Numbered from the stretch's first letter, positions 21,533 through 34,722 are shown. The stretch: DNA of 64,000 bases from Sapria himalayana (GCA_029783825.1 JAREIK010018634.1:62001-126000); one strand, 5' to 3'. Program-made: numbers and translations. Notes: generated from the sequence alone by a model not told the origin.

Positions 21533-24493
21533 ATGTCAAGAACTAGTGATGCTCGTGATGATGGAGTAAACATCCAAGAACTATTTGAACGACTTAGTCG
21601 TCAATTAACCGATGTGCAAGGGAGCATTCGGGGTCTTAACGACCGAGTTACCCGGATTGAAGGAGCACATGTTACCAACTATGGTCTACAAGATCGAGAA
21701 AAGGAATCTTTGCGGGGTAACAAAAATAATCTTATTTGTGAAGATGAGGTGGAGTCAATTGTTGGTGAATATGAACCATACATTCCACGACAACCAAGGA
21801 GAAATTCCATGAATCATGACCCCATGAGGAACATCAAGGTCTCTATTCCTTCATTCAAAGGAGACACGGATCAAGAGGCCTACTTTGAGTGGGAACAAAG
21901 GATCGAGAATATATTCGATTGCTACAACTACATCGATGAGCATAAGGTACGATTGGCAGTGTTGGAATTTTCTGGATATGCTCTTATTTGGTGGGAACAA
22001 TTGTGTTCTACTCGACGAAAAATGAGGGAAGGCCCTTTGAGATCGTGGGAACGATTGAAGGTGGCTATGAGGGCGAAATTTGTACCTCGAAGCTACCAAC
22101 GGGATGCCTTGAGAAAATTACAACAACTTACTCAAGGATCCAAAAGTGTGGAGGATTATGCCAAGGAGTTGGAAACGGCATTGATTCGAGCCGAGGTTGA
22201 GGAGAGTGATAATGCCAAATGTTCCCGTTTCTTAAATGGGTTAAATCGTGATATTGCCGATATTGTTGATCTACACAATTATGGTGACTTGGAGGATTTG
22301 ATCCACCGGGCTAGCCAAGTGGAGAAACAACTAAGGAAGAGGGGTAAGCTTCCACAAACTTATCCAACAAAGACTTGGCCAAAAAGGGATAATCGGTTAA
22401 TACCAAACCATCAAGGCAATCGAGATCGAGAAGACAAGGGAAAATCTCTTGTCAAGGCTGAACCACCTAAGCCTAAGGGGAATGATGGGAAGGAGATCCG
22501 ACATCGAGATATCACTTGTTTCCGGTGCCAAGGAGAGGGACATATTTCCACTCAATGTCCAAATAAGCGAGTAATGATCATCTCGGATTCGGGAGACATA
22601 GAGTCTGCCGATGATGAAGAGCCAAATGAAGAAGATAGTGATGATGATGCTGGTAGCATTCATTCAGCCGGGAGTGGACTAAATTGTGTGGCATTGCGGG
22701 CTCTTAGCACATTGCCAAAACAGGAGGAACCTGAGAAGCAAAGGGAGAACATATTTCATAGTCGATGCTACATCGGAGATAAAAAATGGAGCCTCATTAT
22801 TGATAATGGAAGTTGTACAAATGTGGCAAGTGACTATTTGGTCAAAAAGCTGGGACTTCAAACAACGCTCCATCCAAAGCCATATAAACTTCAATGGCTC
22901 AATAATAGTGGTGAAGTGAAAGTCAATCGGCAAGTGATCCTTAACATTCGAATAAAGGATTATCAAGATGAGGTATGTTGTGATATCGTCCCAATGCAAG
23001 CATGTCACATTTTGCTTGGGCGACCTTGGCAATATGATAGGCGAGTTTCCTATTATGGGTTCCACAATCACTTTTTACTTGATCATGGTGGAAAAAAAGT
23101 GGTCCTTAAACCACTATCTCCGAAAGAGGTTCATGAAGACCAGACATATATTCAAAAACAATACTCCCAAGAGTTGAGAGAAAAAAAGGAGAGGGAAAAA
23201 GAAAAAAAGAAATTATTGGTAGGGGTAAAAGAGGCAAAAAAAATAAGTGTTGAAACCCCATTACTTTTGTTACATTTCAAGGGAGCTTATATTTCTTCAT
23301 CTAATGAACTAACCTCTTCTCTTCCCAAAGTTTTTGATGATCTCTTGAAGGAATTTGAAGATATCTTTCCGGAGGAGTTACCGAATGGGCTACCATCTAT
23401 GAGAGGTATTGAGCATCAAATCGACTTTGTTCCAGGAGCTTCCATTCCCAACCGACCAGCTTACCGAACAAATCCTGAAGAATCTAAGGAAATTCAAAGG
23501 CAGGTCGAAGAGTTACTTGAAAAGGATTGGGTTCGAGAAAGTATGAGCCCATGTGTAGTTCCAGTACTTTTGGTTCCAAAGAAAGATGGAGGGTGGCGAA
23601 TGTGCGTAGATTGCCGAGCCGTTAATGCCATAATGGTAAAATACCGACATCCTATTCCAAGGTTAGATGATATGCTAGATGAATTACATGGATCATGCAT
23701 CTTCTCAAAGATTGATTTAAAGAGTGGTTACCATCAAATTCGAATGAAACCAGGTGATGAGTGGAAAACTGCATTTAAAACAAAGTTTGGATTATATGAG
23801 TGGTTAGTTATGCCTTTTGGTTTAACTAATGCACCAAGTACATTCATGCGACTAATGAATCATGTTCTTAGACCTTTCATTGGAAAGTTTGTTGTAGTTT
23901 ACTTTGATGACATTCTTATTTATAGCAAAAATATGGATGAGCATATTGAGCATTTGCGTGAGGTATTAAATGTTTTACGATTGGAGCATTTGTTTGCTAA
24001 CCCTCAAAAGTGTACATTTGGTGTAGACCATTGTATATTTTTGGGTTTTGTTATTAGTAATGAAGGAGTGAAGGTGGACGATTCAAAAATCAAGGCCATC
24101 CAAGAATGGCCAACACCATCAAATATCTCAGATATTCGAAGCTTTCATGGCCTAGCGAGCTTCTACCGCCGATTTGTGAAGGATTTTAGCACTTTGGCAG
24201 CCCCATTAACATCTATTATCAAAAAGGATGTCCCTTTTAAATGGGGAAGTGCTCAAGAAAAATCTTTCAATACCTTAAAGTATCACCTCACACATGCACC
24301 CATTTTGATGCTACCTGATTTTAATAAACCTTTTGAAATTGAATGTGATGCTTCAGGTATAGGTATTGGAGCGGTTCTTATGCAAGAGAAGAAGCCGGTG
24401 GCATACTTCAATGAGAAGCTTCATGGTGCCATGCTCAATTATTCTACTTATGATAAAGAGCTTTATTCCTTGGTGAGAGCATTTGAGACTTGA
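21533..24493 (+). CDS. gag-pol: Unit 5 gag-protease-RT-RNase H polyprotein (986 residues to in-frame TGA)
   Basis: The translation is the same as in units 3 and 4. It ends at the shared TGA (24491-24493) inside RNase H. Confidence 0.93.
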   Translation: MSRTSDARDDGVNIQELFERLSRQLTDVQGSIRGLNDRVTRIEGAHVTNYGLQDREKESLRGNKNNLICEDEVESIVGEYEPYIPRQPRRNSMNHDPMRNIKVSIPSFKGDTDQEAYFEWEQRIENIFDCYNYIDEHKVRLAVLEFSGYALIWWEQLCSTRRKMREGPLRSWERLKVAMRAKFVPRSYQRDALRKLQQLTQGSKSVEDYAKELETALIRAEVEESDNAKCSRFLNGLNRDIADIVDLHNYGDLEDLIHRASQVEKQLRKRGKLPQTYPTKTWPKRDNRLIPNHQGNRDREDKGKSLVKAEPPKPKGNDGKEIRHRDITCFRCQGEGHISTQCPNKRVMIISDSGDIESADDEEPNEEDSDDDAGSIHSAGSGLNCVALRALSTLPKQEEPEKQRENIFHSRCYIGDKKWSLIIDNGSCTNVASDYLVKKLGLQTTLHPKPYKLQWLNNSGEVKVNRQVILNIRIKDYQDEVCCDIVPMQACHILLGRPWQYDRRVSYYGFHNHFLLDHGGKKVVLKPLSPKEVHEDQTYIQKQYSQELREKKEREKEKKKLLVGVKEAKKISVETPLLLLHFKGAYISSSNELTSSLPKVFDDLLKEFEDIFPEELPNGLPSMRGIEHQIDFVPGASIPNRPAYRTNPEESKEIQRQVEELLEKDWVRESMSPCVVPVLLVPKKDGGWRMCVDCRAVNAIMVKYRHPIPRLDDMLDELHGSCIFSKIDLKSGYHQIRMKPGDEWKTAFKTKFGLYEWLVMPFGLTNAPSTFMRLMNHVLRPFIGKFVVVYFDDILIYSKNMDEHIEHLREVLNVLRLEHLFANPQKCTFGVDHCIFLGFVISNEGVKVDDSKIKAIQEWPTPSNISDIRSFHGLASFYRRFVKDFSTLAAPLTSIIKKDVPFKWGSAQEKSFNTLKYHLTHAPILMLPDFNKPFEIECDASGIGIGAVLMQEKKPVAYFNEKLHGAMLNYSTYDKELYSLVRAFET

Positions 24494-24841
24494 CAACACT
24501 ACTTGAGAGCAAATGAGTTTGTTGTCCACACCGACCATGAGTCCTTGAAACACTTGAAAGGACAAAGTCAATTGAGTAAGAGGCACATTCGGTGGGTATC
24601 TTTCATCGACACTTTTCCCTACACTATCAAGTACAAGAAAGGTAAAGAGAATGTGGTGGCTGATGCCCTTTCTAGAAGGTATGCTTTGATTTCTTTTGCC
24701 ACTTCTCAATTTCTTGGATTCTCACATATTAAAGCATTATATGAAAATGATAAAGATTTTGGGGAAATTTATGCTTTATGTGAAAAGGGGGGACATGGAA
24801 AATTTTATAAGCATGATGGATATTTGTTCTATTGCGATTGA
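24494..24841 (+). CDS. pol: Unit 5 second half of RNase H, between the TGA codons
   Basis: Same stretch as in the other units, bounded by the shared TGA codons; first Met at 24503. Confidence 0.8.
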   Translation, partial: QHYLRANEFVVHTDHESLKHLKGQSQLSKRHIRWVSFIDTFPYTIKYKKGKENVVADALSRRYALISFATSQFLGFSHIKALYENDKDFGEIYALCEKGGHGKFYKHDGYLFYCD

Positions 24842-26140
24842 CTTTGTATACCTTGTGGATCTATTCGTGATCTTTTAATTATTGAAGCTCATGAGGGTGG
24901 TTTAATGGGACACTTTGGTGTCACCAAGACTTGTAATTTATTGCAGGAACGTTTCTATTGGCCCAAAATGGCTAAGAATGTGGCAAAGTACATAGGAAAG
25001 TGCATCACTTGTCGACAAGCAAAATCTAAGTCTCGCCCTCATGGATTATACACACCACTTCCTATCCCAGATACACCTTGGGTTGATATCTCCATGGATT
25101 TTGTTCTTGGCCTTCCACGAACCAAACGAGGCAAAGATGCAATTTTTGTCGTAGTTGACTGTTTTTCCAAAATGGCTCATTTTATTGCATGCACTAAGAC
25201 AAATGATGCAAAACATATTTCAAATCTCTTTTTCAAAGAAGTGGTTCGTTTGCATGGAATTCCCAAAACCATTATTTCGGACCGAGATGCAAAATTTTTA
25301 AGTTATTTTTGGAAAGGCTTTTGGGGAAAAATTGGGACAAAACTCTTATTCTCTACTTCCAGTCATCCTCAAACAGATGGACAAACTGAAGTAGTTAATA
25401 GAATATTAGGAGCATTACTAAGAAGTGTTATTGGGAAAAATTTAGCCAATTGGGAAGAATGTTTACCTCATATTGAATTTGCATATAATCGATCTATGCA
25501 TTCTTCTACTAACATGAGTCCATTTGAAATTGTTTATGGGTTTAATCCTCTAACCCCTCTTGATTTATTGCCATTGCCTAGCAATGAGCAAAAGAACACT
25601 CATGGCAGGGATCGAGCTCAGTTTGTGAAGAAAATTCATGTCAAGGTAAAGGAAAACTTGGAAAAGGTGAATGATCGAACCACTCGGAGGGTGAACCAAC
25701 GACGCAAGCAAGTGATCTTCCAACCTGGAGATTGGGTTTGGCTCCATATGCGCAAAGAAAGGTTTCCGGAGGAACGAAAATCCAAATTGTTACCGAGGGG
25801 AGATGGACCATTTCAATTCTTAAAAAAAATTGGAGACAATGCCTATAAACTTGAATTACCAGGTGAGTATAATGTTCATGCAACTTTTAATGTAGCTGAT
25901 TTAAGTTTGTATGATGTAGGAGATGAAATGGAGCCAAGGTTGAAGGATCAACCTTTTCAAGAAGAGGGGACTGATGCAGAAATTCAAGACCAAATCATAC
26001 TACCGCTTGGTCCAATCACTCGAAGTCATACTAAGGCCTTTCAAAAACAAGTCCAAATTATTATTGAAGCCTTAAACAAGGAAAAACAAGTTGGTGAATT
26101 TGAAAGAAAGACAAATACTCTACTTGGATCATCAACTTGA
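24842..26140 (+). CDS. pol: Unit 5 integrase
   Basis: Open integrase frame with two private silent changes: ACA to ACT (Thr) near 25386, in the stretch just before the catalytic Glu, and CTA to TTA (Leu) near 25790. The protein is therefore identical to the other copies. First Met at 24905. Confidence 0.9.
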   Translation, partial: LCIPCGSIRDLLIIEAHEGGLMGHFGVTKTCNLLQERFYWPKMAKNVAKYIGKCITCRQAKSKSRPHGLYTPLPIPDTPWVDISMDFVLGLPRTKRGKDAIFVVVDCFSKMAHFIACTKTNDAKHISNLFFKEVVRLHGIPKTIISDRDAKFLSYFWKGFWGKIGTKLLFSTSSHPQTDGQTEVVNRILGALLRSVIGKNLANWEECLPHIEFAYNRSMHSSTNMSPFEIVYGFNPLTPLDLLPLPSNEQKNTHGRDRAQFVKKIHVKVKENLEKVNDRTTRRVNQRRKQVIFQPGDWVWLHMRKERFPEERKSKLLPRGDGPFQFLKKIGDNAYKLELPGEYNVHATFNVADLSLYDVGDEMEPRLKDQPFQEEGTDAEIQDQIILPLGPITRSHTKAFQKQVQIIIEALNKEKQVGEFERKTNTLLGSST

Positions 26141-26292
26141 CCCAGCATTGCAAACTTCACCAGAAATCGGATACAAATCCAAAAATTATGAAATTTTAAC
26201 TAGGACAACAAAATTAAGGAAGGTTTCCAATGCAACAAACCGTGTCCCATTTGGACCTCAGATGAAGGAGATACAAATTTTCCAAAAGGTGG

Positions 26293-26940
26293 TGCTGGCA
26301 GCAATGACTAATTAACTTTGAAAATTCACCAAAATTCGAATACTTGTTGGAATGCTTTGAAATTTGACAAGTACAAACTGCATCAAGTTATATGTTCAAC
26401 GAAAAAAACCGTGTTCAATTTGAGCCTTGGATTACGGAGATACATTGTTTTCAAACAATGTTGCGCTGGCAAAAAAAAAATATTTCTTAGCTAGATTGTT
26501 CCCTATATAAACCCCTTGTAATTCATTTTGTAAGGACACCCTTTGATGAAATATAGAAACACTCTTTGAGTTTTCTTTATATTGTTTTGTGCTTGTGAGT
26601 GAATAACTCTCTTGTGTGGAACACTCCAAAAATCGGGTTTTTCGGGTTTAGTTCTCGGAAGGTTCGTTGCCTCTCAATCATTAGGTAAGTGATTGATTTG
26701 CATTACTTGTGAAGTCTTTGTAAGTTTAGTATTAGTGGGTCTATTGGTGTTCGTTGCCATTAGGTTCCTAATCGACTTCTTTGTATTTCTCAAAGATTTA
26801 CCATTATCCTTCATTTCATTCTCATGAATCTTTAACCAATAAGAAATTATTCTTCTTAAAGTTTTAGATTTATTTCTTTTATTTCATTTCATTCCGCTTG
26901 GATTTTTAAGTCCATCTAGTTTATTGTCGATTTCGTATCA
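26293..26940 (+). repeat. LTR E, terminal 3' LTR of the array, mosaic
   Basis: 648 bp. Compared with LTR D it has 12 substitutions and a 2-base deletion, all between about 26347 and 26592 (U3 and the first part of R). The first 54 bases and the last 350 bases show no difference. The TATA box is kept (CTATATAAACC in place of CTATATAACC). The LTR ends GTATCA at 26940, and the next base begins a CTAT tetranucleotide array, which fixes the LTR end exactly. Confidence 0.9.
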
Positions 26941-29399
26941 ATCTATCTATTTATCTATCTATCTATTTATATATCTATCTTTCTATCAATCTTTGTGTCT
27001 AAGTGTCTATTAGTCTATCTGTTTATCAGTATATCTATTTATCTATATATCTATCTATCTATTATCTATCGAACTTTTTTTCTATGTATATTCTATATAT
27101 TTTTATATCTATCATTCTGTCTATCTATATGTCTATTTATCAATCTACTTATCTATCTATATGTCTATCTATGTATATGTATATCTAACTATCTATATAT
27201 ATGTCTTTCTATATATTTAGCTATCTATCTATCTATTTTTCTATCTATCTATCAATGTCTCAATCAATCAATCAATCTATCTATCTTTATATCTTTCTAT
27301 CTTTTTATCTATCTATCTAGCTATTTATTTATCTATGTATTTCTCTATCTATGTATCTATCTAATTATCTATCTATCTATTTGTCTATCAATCTATCTAC
27401 CTATTTATCTATCTATCTATCTATATATGAAGTTCTCTATCTTTCTATATGTCAATCATTCATTCTGTCAATCTGTCTATCTATCTATGTGTCTGTTTAT
27501 TTGCCTATTTTTCTAAATGTCTATATTTCTATCTATCTATTTCTTAAAATGTTTAATTCATATCTTTCTATCATTCTATCATTCTATCTACTTATCTATC
27601 TATTTTTTCTTTTTATCTACTTGCAAATCTCATTATCTATCTATCTAGCTATTTGTCTATCAATCTATCTGTATGTCTATCTGTTTATATGTCTATTAGT
27701 CTAATTATTTATCTATCCATATTCCAATCTATATATTTATCTATTTCTCTATTTGTCTATCTTTCAATCTGTCAATCTATTTATCTATCTATATGTCTAT
27801 TGATCTATATATCTGTTTATCTATTTTTCTTTCAATCTGTTTACCAATCTACTTATCTATCTGTCTATTTATTTATAAGTCTATCTATCTAACTAACTAT
27901 CTATCTATATTTCTACCTATCTATTTGTCTTTGTTTCTATCTCTCTATCTGTTTATTTGTCTATCTATCTATCTTTCTTTCTTTCTTTCAATTTGTCAAT
28001 CTCTCAATCTATTTTAGTGTCTTTCTATTAATCTATATATATCTTTATGTCTCTATCTATCTATCAATTTATCTATCTTTATATCTTTCTATCTATATAT
28101 TTTCCTATCTATTTATCTATCTATTTGTCTATCTATATATCTATCAATTTATTTACTATATATCTATCTATCTATATGTCTATCTCTTTATTTGTCTATT
28201 TATCTATCTATATATCTATCTATATTTGTCTTTTAGTCCAATGTTTATCTTTAAATCTACTTATATGTCTATCAATCTATCTTTTTATGTATCTATCTCT
28301 TTGTCTATTTATGTATCTACCTATCTATCAACCTATTTACATATCTAACTGTCACTCTGTATATCTGTCAATCTTTATATTTATCTATCTGTCTGTCTGT
28401 CAATCTTTCAATATGCCAATCTATCTTTCATTCTATCTTTCTTTTTATCTTTCTATTTATCAAACTCTCTATCTTTCTATCCATCTATCTGTCATCTTTC
28501 TATATGTCTATCTGTCTATCTATTTATCTATTTATCTTTCTACTATCTATCTATCTATAAATCTATCAATTTTTCTTTTTATTTGTCCATCTCTTTATCT
28601 ATCAATCTATCTCTCTATCCTTCTGTTAATCATTCTATCTGTCAATCTCTCAATCTATCAAAATGTATATATGTCTATATGTCTATATGTCTATCTGTCT
28701 ATCTACCTATATGTCTATCTTTTCTTTCTATCTATCTTTGTATCTGTCTATCTATATATAAATATATCTTTTTTCTATCTTTCTATCTAACTAACTATCT
28801 ATCTATCTATCTATTTTTCTTACATCCTATCTATCTAACTAATTAACTATCTATCTATATGTATATCTGACGTTCTGACTATATGTCTATCTATATATCT
28901 ATATATATGTCTATTTGTCTATCGTTATATCTATCTATCTATCTATCTATCTGCCTATCTATCTATATGTCAATCTATCTATCTAACTACCTATATGTCT
29001 ATCTGTCTATAAATCTATCTATCTGTCTATCTATAGTACTAATTATCTTTTTTTCTATATATCTCTCTATCTAACTAATTATATATCTTTTTATCTATCG
29101 ATCTATCAATCTATATGCTTATCTATATATCTATATTTCTATCTATGTATCGATTTATCTATCAAGTTTTCTATCTATCCATCTGTCAATTTATCTCTCT
29201 AACAATATGTCAACATTTTTTTCTATCCATCTATCTATATGTTTATCTATCTATATGTCTATCTATTTATTTATCTTTCTTTCTATGTATCTATATGACT
29301 ATTTGTCTATATGTCTATCTATCTATTTGTCTATCTATCTATCTACCTATTTATTTGTCTATCAATCTAGCTGTCTATATGTTTTTTTATCTATCTATC

Positions 29400-29640
29400 T
29401 ACTTGTCTACTTGTCTACTAGTCAACCTATCTAACTATCTATATGTCTACCTATCTACATATCAACATGTCTAAATGTCTAACCGTCTACCTATCTACCC
29501 ATCAAAATATCTACCTATTTAATTGTCTACTAGTCTACCTGTCTATCTATCTACCCTTCTACCTATTTACATGTCTATATGTCTACCATTCTACTTGTCT
29601 ACATGTCTACATATCCACCTGTCAATTTTCTACCTATCTA
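29400..29640 (+). repeat. CTAC-enriched subdomain of the tetranucleotide array
   Basis: In this block many units read GTCTAC or CTAC instead of CTAT (for example CTTGTCTACTTGTCTAC near 29402). It contrasts with the flanks, where CTAC is rare, and looks like a local variant that spread by short-range duplication. Confidence 0.7.
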
Positions 29641-32490
29641 ACTCTCTAACTGGCTAGCTAGCTATCTATCTGTCTATCTATCTATTTATCTTTCAATCTA
29701 TCTATCTTTTTATCAATCTATTATATCTATGTATGAGTCTATTTATCTTTCTATCTGTCTATCTATGTATCATTATATATTTCTATCTAGTATATCTTTT
29801 TATCAGTCTATCTTTATATCTCTCTATCTGTCTGTCTATCTATCTTTTTATCTATTTATTTATATATTTGTCTACTAGTCTATCTGTCTATATCTATTTG
29901 ACTATCTATGTATCTATTTGTCAATATGTCTATGTATCTATCTTTCTATCTCCCTGTATACTTGTCTATTTGTCTATCTATTTATCTGTTTATCTATCTA
30001 TCTATTTATCTTACTATCAATCTATTTGTCAATCTATGTATCTATTTATTTGACTATCTGCCTATCTATCTATCTGTCTATATATCTATCAGTCTATTTG
30101 CATATCTATAGATATATCTATCTATCTATCTATTAGTCTATCAGTCTATTTGTCTATCTATCTATCTGTCTATCTAATTGTCTGTGTATCTATATATATA
30201 TATATATATATATATATCTATCATTCTATCTATATGTCTATGTGTCTATATATCTGTATTTATCTTTCTATCTATCAATGTGTCTCTATGTCTATCTATC
30301 TAATTTTATATCTATATATCTATCTATCTACCTATCTATTTATCTATATATAATATATGTATATCTTTCTATCTGTCTGTCAATCTATTTATTTGTCTAT
30401 CTATTTATTTGTCTATCAATTAATCAATCAATCAACCAATCTAATGAACTATCTATATATCTATCTATGTATCTATCTATTTATCTATTTAATGATCTAT
30501 TTATCTAACTAACAATCTATTAATCTATCTATCTATCATTCTTTTTTTCTATTTATCTATCTAACATTATATCTATATTTCTACCTATCTACCAATATAC
30601 CTATCTATCTATCAATATATCTGCATATCTATCTATTTATCTATCTACTTAACTATTTGTCTATATGTCTATCTATCTATCTATCTATCTCTTTATCTAT
30701 CTATCTATCTCTTTATCTATCTATCAAACTATCTATCTATCTAATTCTCTATCTATCTAATTCTTAATATATCTATATGACTATTTATATATCAGTCTGT
30801 TTATTTATCTATTATTCTAACTATCTAACTATTTATAATTTATCTATTTATCTATTCATCTATCAAACAATTTATTTGTTTATCCATTAATCAATTTTTC
30901 AATCTTTCTATCTATCAATCTGTATATTTGACTATCTGCTAATCTATCTATCTATCATTTCTTCTATCTATCTATTGATCTATATGACTATTTATCTATC
31001 TATCTATTTATTTAACTTTCTTTCTATCTATTTATCTATCTATCTGTCCATATCTTAATTGTCACTATGTCTATATGTTTATCTATCTATATTCTATCTA
31101 TCTATCTATATCTATTTTCAATGAATCAATCAATTAATCAATTTATCTATTTGTCTATCAGGCGATCTATTTATCTATCTATCAGTGTATCAATATATAT
31201 ATATATATATATTAGTCTATATGACTATATATTTATCTATCTATCTATTTAACTATCTATTTGTCTATCAGTCTATCTATCTATCTATCTATATGTCTAT
31301 TAGCCTTTCTGTCTATTTGTCTTTTTATCAATTTTTTTATCTATTTATCTATCTTTTTGTCTATCTATCTTTCTGTCTATCTATCTATCTATTTATCTGT
31401 CTATCTGTATATCTATATATTTATTAATTTTCCTATCTTTTTGTATATTTTCATATCTACCATTCTATGTATCTATCTATCTATGTATCTTTCTATATAA
31501 GTAACTATATATCTATCTATCAGTTTATTATGCTATTAGTCTACTTGTCTATCTATCTTCCTTTCTGTCTATTTATCTATCTGCCTATCTTTCTATCTTT
31601 CTATTTGTCTATTTTTCAATCTTTCAATCTTTCAATCTGTCAATTTGTCAATCAATCAATCTATCTATCTATCTATCTAAATTTATATATATCTATTATC
31701 TATATATCTAACTATTTATCTATTTATATACATGTCTATATGTCCATCTATCTATCTATCTATCTGTCTGTCTGTCTATCTATCTATCTGTCTGTCTATC
31801 TATTATCTGTCTATCTTTCTATATATCTATCTACCTAAATATCTACCTATCTATCTACATATCTATCTACATATCTATCTACCTATCTATCTATCTATCT
31901 ATCTATATGTCTAACTATCTATCGATTTATTAGTCTGTCTATCTATCAAGTTGTCTATATTTTATTTGTCAATCTATATATCTGACTATCTATAAACCTA
32001 TCTATATATATATATATGTTTATATATCTTTATTTCTATATGTATAACTTTCTTTTAGTCTATTATTTATCTATCTATCTTTCTATCTGTCTATATGTTT
32101 ATCTATCTATCTTTCCATCATTCTATCATTCTATCATTCTATCATTCTATCATTCTATCTATCTATATATCTATTTATCTATCTATCTGTCTATTTATCT
32201 ATCTATCTATCTATCTAATCATATGTCAATTTGTCTTTCAGTTTATCTTTTTATATGTCTATCTTTCTATCTATCTACTTGCCTATCTATCTATCTATGT
32301 ATATTTATATCTTCCTAAAATCTATATATCTATTTATCTAACAATCTATATATTTTTGTACCTTTCTTTATATCTATCTTTCTACTTATCTATCTATCTA
32401 TAAATAAACCTATCTATGTATCTATATAACTATCTATCAATCAGTCTACATATCTATCTATCTATCTTTTTGTCTATATTTATATCTGTC

Positions 32491-32550
32491 TATTTATCTA
32501 TCTCTCTCTATTTATCTGTCTATTTATCTATCTCTCTCTATTTATCTGTC
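32491..32550 (+). repeat. Perfect 30-bp tandem duplication inside the array
   Basis: The 30 bases at 32491-32520 (containing CTATCTCTCTCTATTTATC) are repeated exactly at 32521-32550. This is much higher identity than the surrounding array, so it is recent. Confidence 0.85.
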
Positions 32551-33269
32551 TATATTTATATTTCTCTATTAGTCTATCTATCTATGTATATGTTTATCTA
32601 TAAATATGTCTATCTATCTAATTGTATATCTGTCTATATTTCTATCTATCTATTTTTATTTATCTGACTATCTATAATTTATTTTATCTAATTGTATATC
32701 TATCTTTTTGTATATATGTCTACATGTATATCTGCCTATTTGTAAGCTTTTTCTATCTGTCTATCTATCTTTTTGTAATATCTGTCTATATATCTATCTA
32801 TCTATCTCTCTCTTTGTCTATTAATCTATCAATCAATCTATAAATAAATATATCAATCAATGAACAAAGCTAACTATCCATCTGTCTATCTATATATCTT
32901 TCGAATTATCATTTTATATATTTAGTTATTGATCAATCTATCTATCTATATATTTATCTATCTATCTACCTACCTACCTACCTACCTATCTATCTACCTA
33001 CATATCTATCTATTTATTTATCTACTTTTCTATCTATTTATCTATATATATGTGTGTGTATATATATATATATATTAATTTATCTATCAATTTGTCTTCT
33101 TATTTATATGTCTATCTCTCAATCATTTATTCTATCATTCAATATGTCAATCTAACTTTTTGACTATATCTTAATCTATCTATCTATCTCTATGTCTATT
33201 TATCTATCTATCCATCTATATATCTAATTGTCTATTTATCTATCTTTCTATTTCTCTATTTGTCTATCT

Positions 33270-33311
<42 letters not shown>

Positions 33312-34610
33312 TTATTTATTTATCTATCTGACTATCATTCTATTTTTCTATCTTTTTGTTTATATATTTATCTACTTGCCTATCTATCTATCTATCTAAA
33401 TATCTATATATCTGTCAATCTATCTATCTATAAATCAATCTTTCTATCTATATACGAGTCTATCTATTTATCAATCTATTTGTCTATATGTCTAATTGTT
33501 TATATGTCTATCTATATATCTATCTATCTATCTATTTGTCTATATACGAGTTTATTTATGTATATGTTTATATGTCTATCTATCTATATTTCTCTATGTA
33601 TAATTAATTATCTATCTATATGTCTATCTAACTATCTATTTAATAGTCAATATGTCTATTTGTCTATATGTATATCTATATATCTATCTATCTGTCTATC
33701 AATATGTCTATCTGTATATCTATCGAATGGTCTATATGTCTATCTGTGTTTCTATCTATCTATCTTTATATCTATATCTCTATCTGTCTATCTGTCTATC
33801 TATTAATCTATCTATGTTCTATCTTATGATCTTTTTATTTGTTTATCTATCTATCTATCAGTTATTAGTCTATTAGACTATCTGTCTTTCTATATATCTC
33901 TCTATATGTCTATATCACTATTTTTCTATATATCTATCTATATATCAATATATTTGTCTATTTGATTATCTATCAATCTCTATATCTGTATATATGTCTA
34001 GTTATCGATCTGTCTCTCTATATATTTATCTATCTATCTGTCTATCTATCTGTCTATTTGTATATCTATCTATATATCTATTTATTTATCTATCTATCTA
34101 TCTATCTCTCTATATTTCAATCTATCAATCTTTCTATCTATTTATATATCTTTCTATCAATTTATCTATTTATCTATCTATATATCTATTTAGACATCTA
34201 TCTATCTCACTATCTATCTAATTATAAATATATTTTTCTATCTATCTATTTATCTTTCTAACTCTTTATCTATCTTATAATTTCTCTAGTTATCTATCTA
34301 TTTATCTACCTATTTATCTACCTATTTATCTATCTTTCTAATTTTTATCAATTTGTTATATTTTTGTGTCAATTGATCTATCTGACAATATGTCAATCTG
34401 TCTATTTATCTATCTATTTATCTTTTGTCTATTTATTTATTTTTCTATATGTTTATCTTTCTATCCATAAAACTATCTATCTATTTGTCTATCTTTTTAT
34501 TTATCTATCTGTTTATTTCTTTTTCTATATATATGTCTATCATTCTATCATTCTATCAACTTTATTTCTTTTTATCAATCTATATACATGACTATCTATC
34601 TATCTTTGTA

Positions 34611-34722
34611 TCTATCATTATATCTACATATCTATCGATATATTTTTCGATCTATCTATCTTTTTATCTATCATTATATCTACATATCTATTGATATATT
34701 TTTCGATCTATCTATCTATATA
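34611..34722 (+). repeat. 56-bp tandem duplication inside the array
   Basis: A block starting TCTATCATTATATCTACATA at 34611 recurs at 34667 with one visible difference (CGATATAT against TGATATAT). It is again recent relative to the degenerate background. Confidence 0.8.

Larger units (their letters stand above)
1..26940 (+). mobile_element. Tandem head-to-tail array of a Ty3/gypsy LTR retrotransposon
   Basis: Gag start codons lie at 3915, 9786, 15660 and 21533, giving spacings of 5871, 5874 and 5873 bp. Integrase stop codons at 2650, 8521, 14393, 20267 and 26140 show the same spacing. Between successive internal regions there is one LTR, not two, so this is an LTR-internal-LTR-internal chain and not a set of separate insertions with their own target duplications. 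Domain order is Gag, zinc knuckle, protease, RT, RNase H, integrase, which defines Ty3/gypsy. The Gag type, the Met-tRNA primer site and the lack of a recognisable chromodomain after the integrase suggest a CRM-like chromovirus; that lineage call is tentative. The left end of the array lies outside the window. Near identity of the units also makes assembly error a possibility. Confidence 0.95.
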
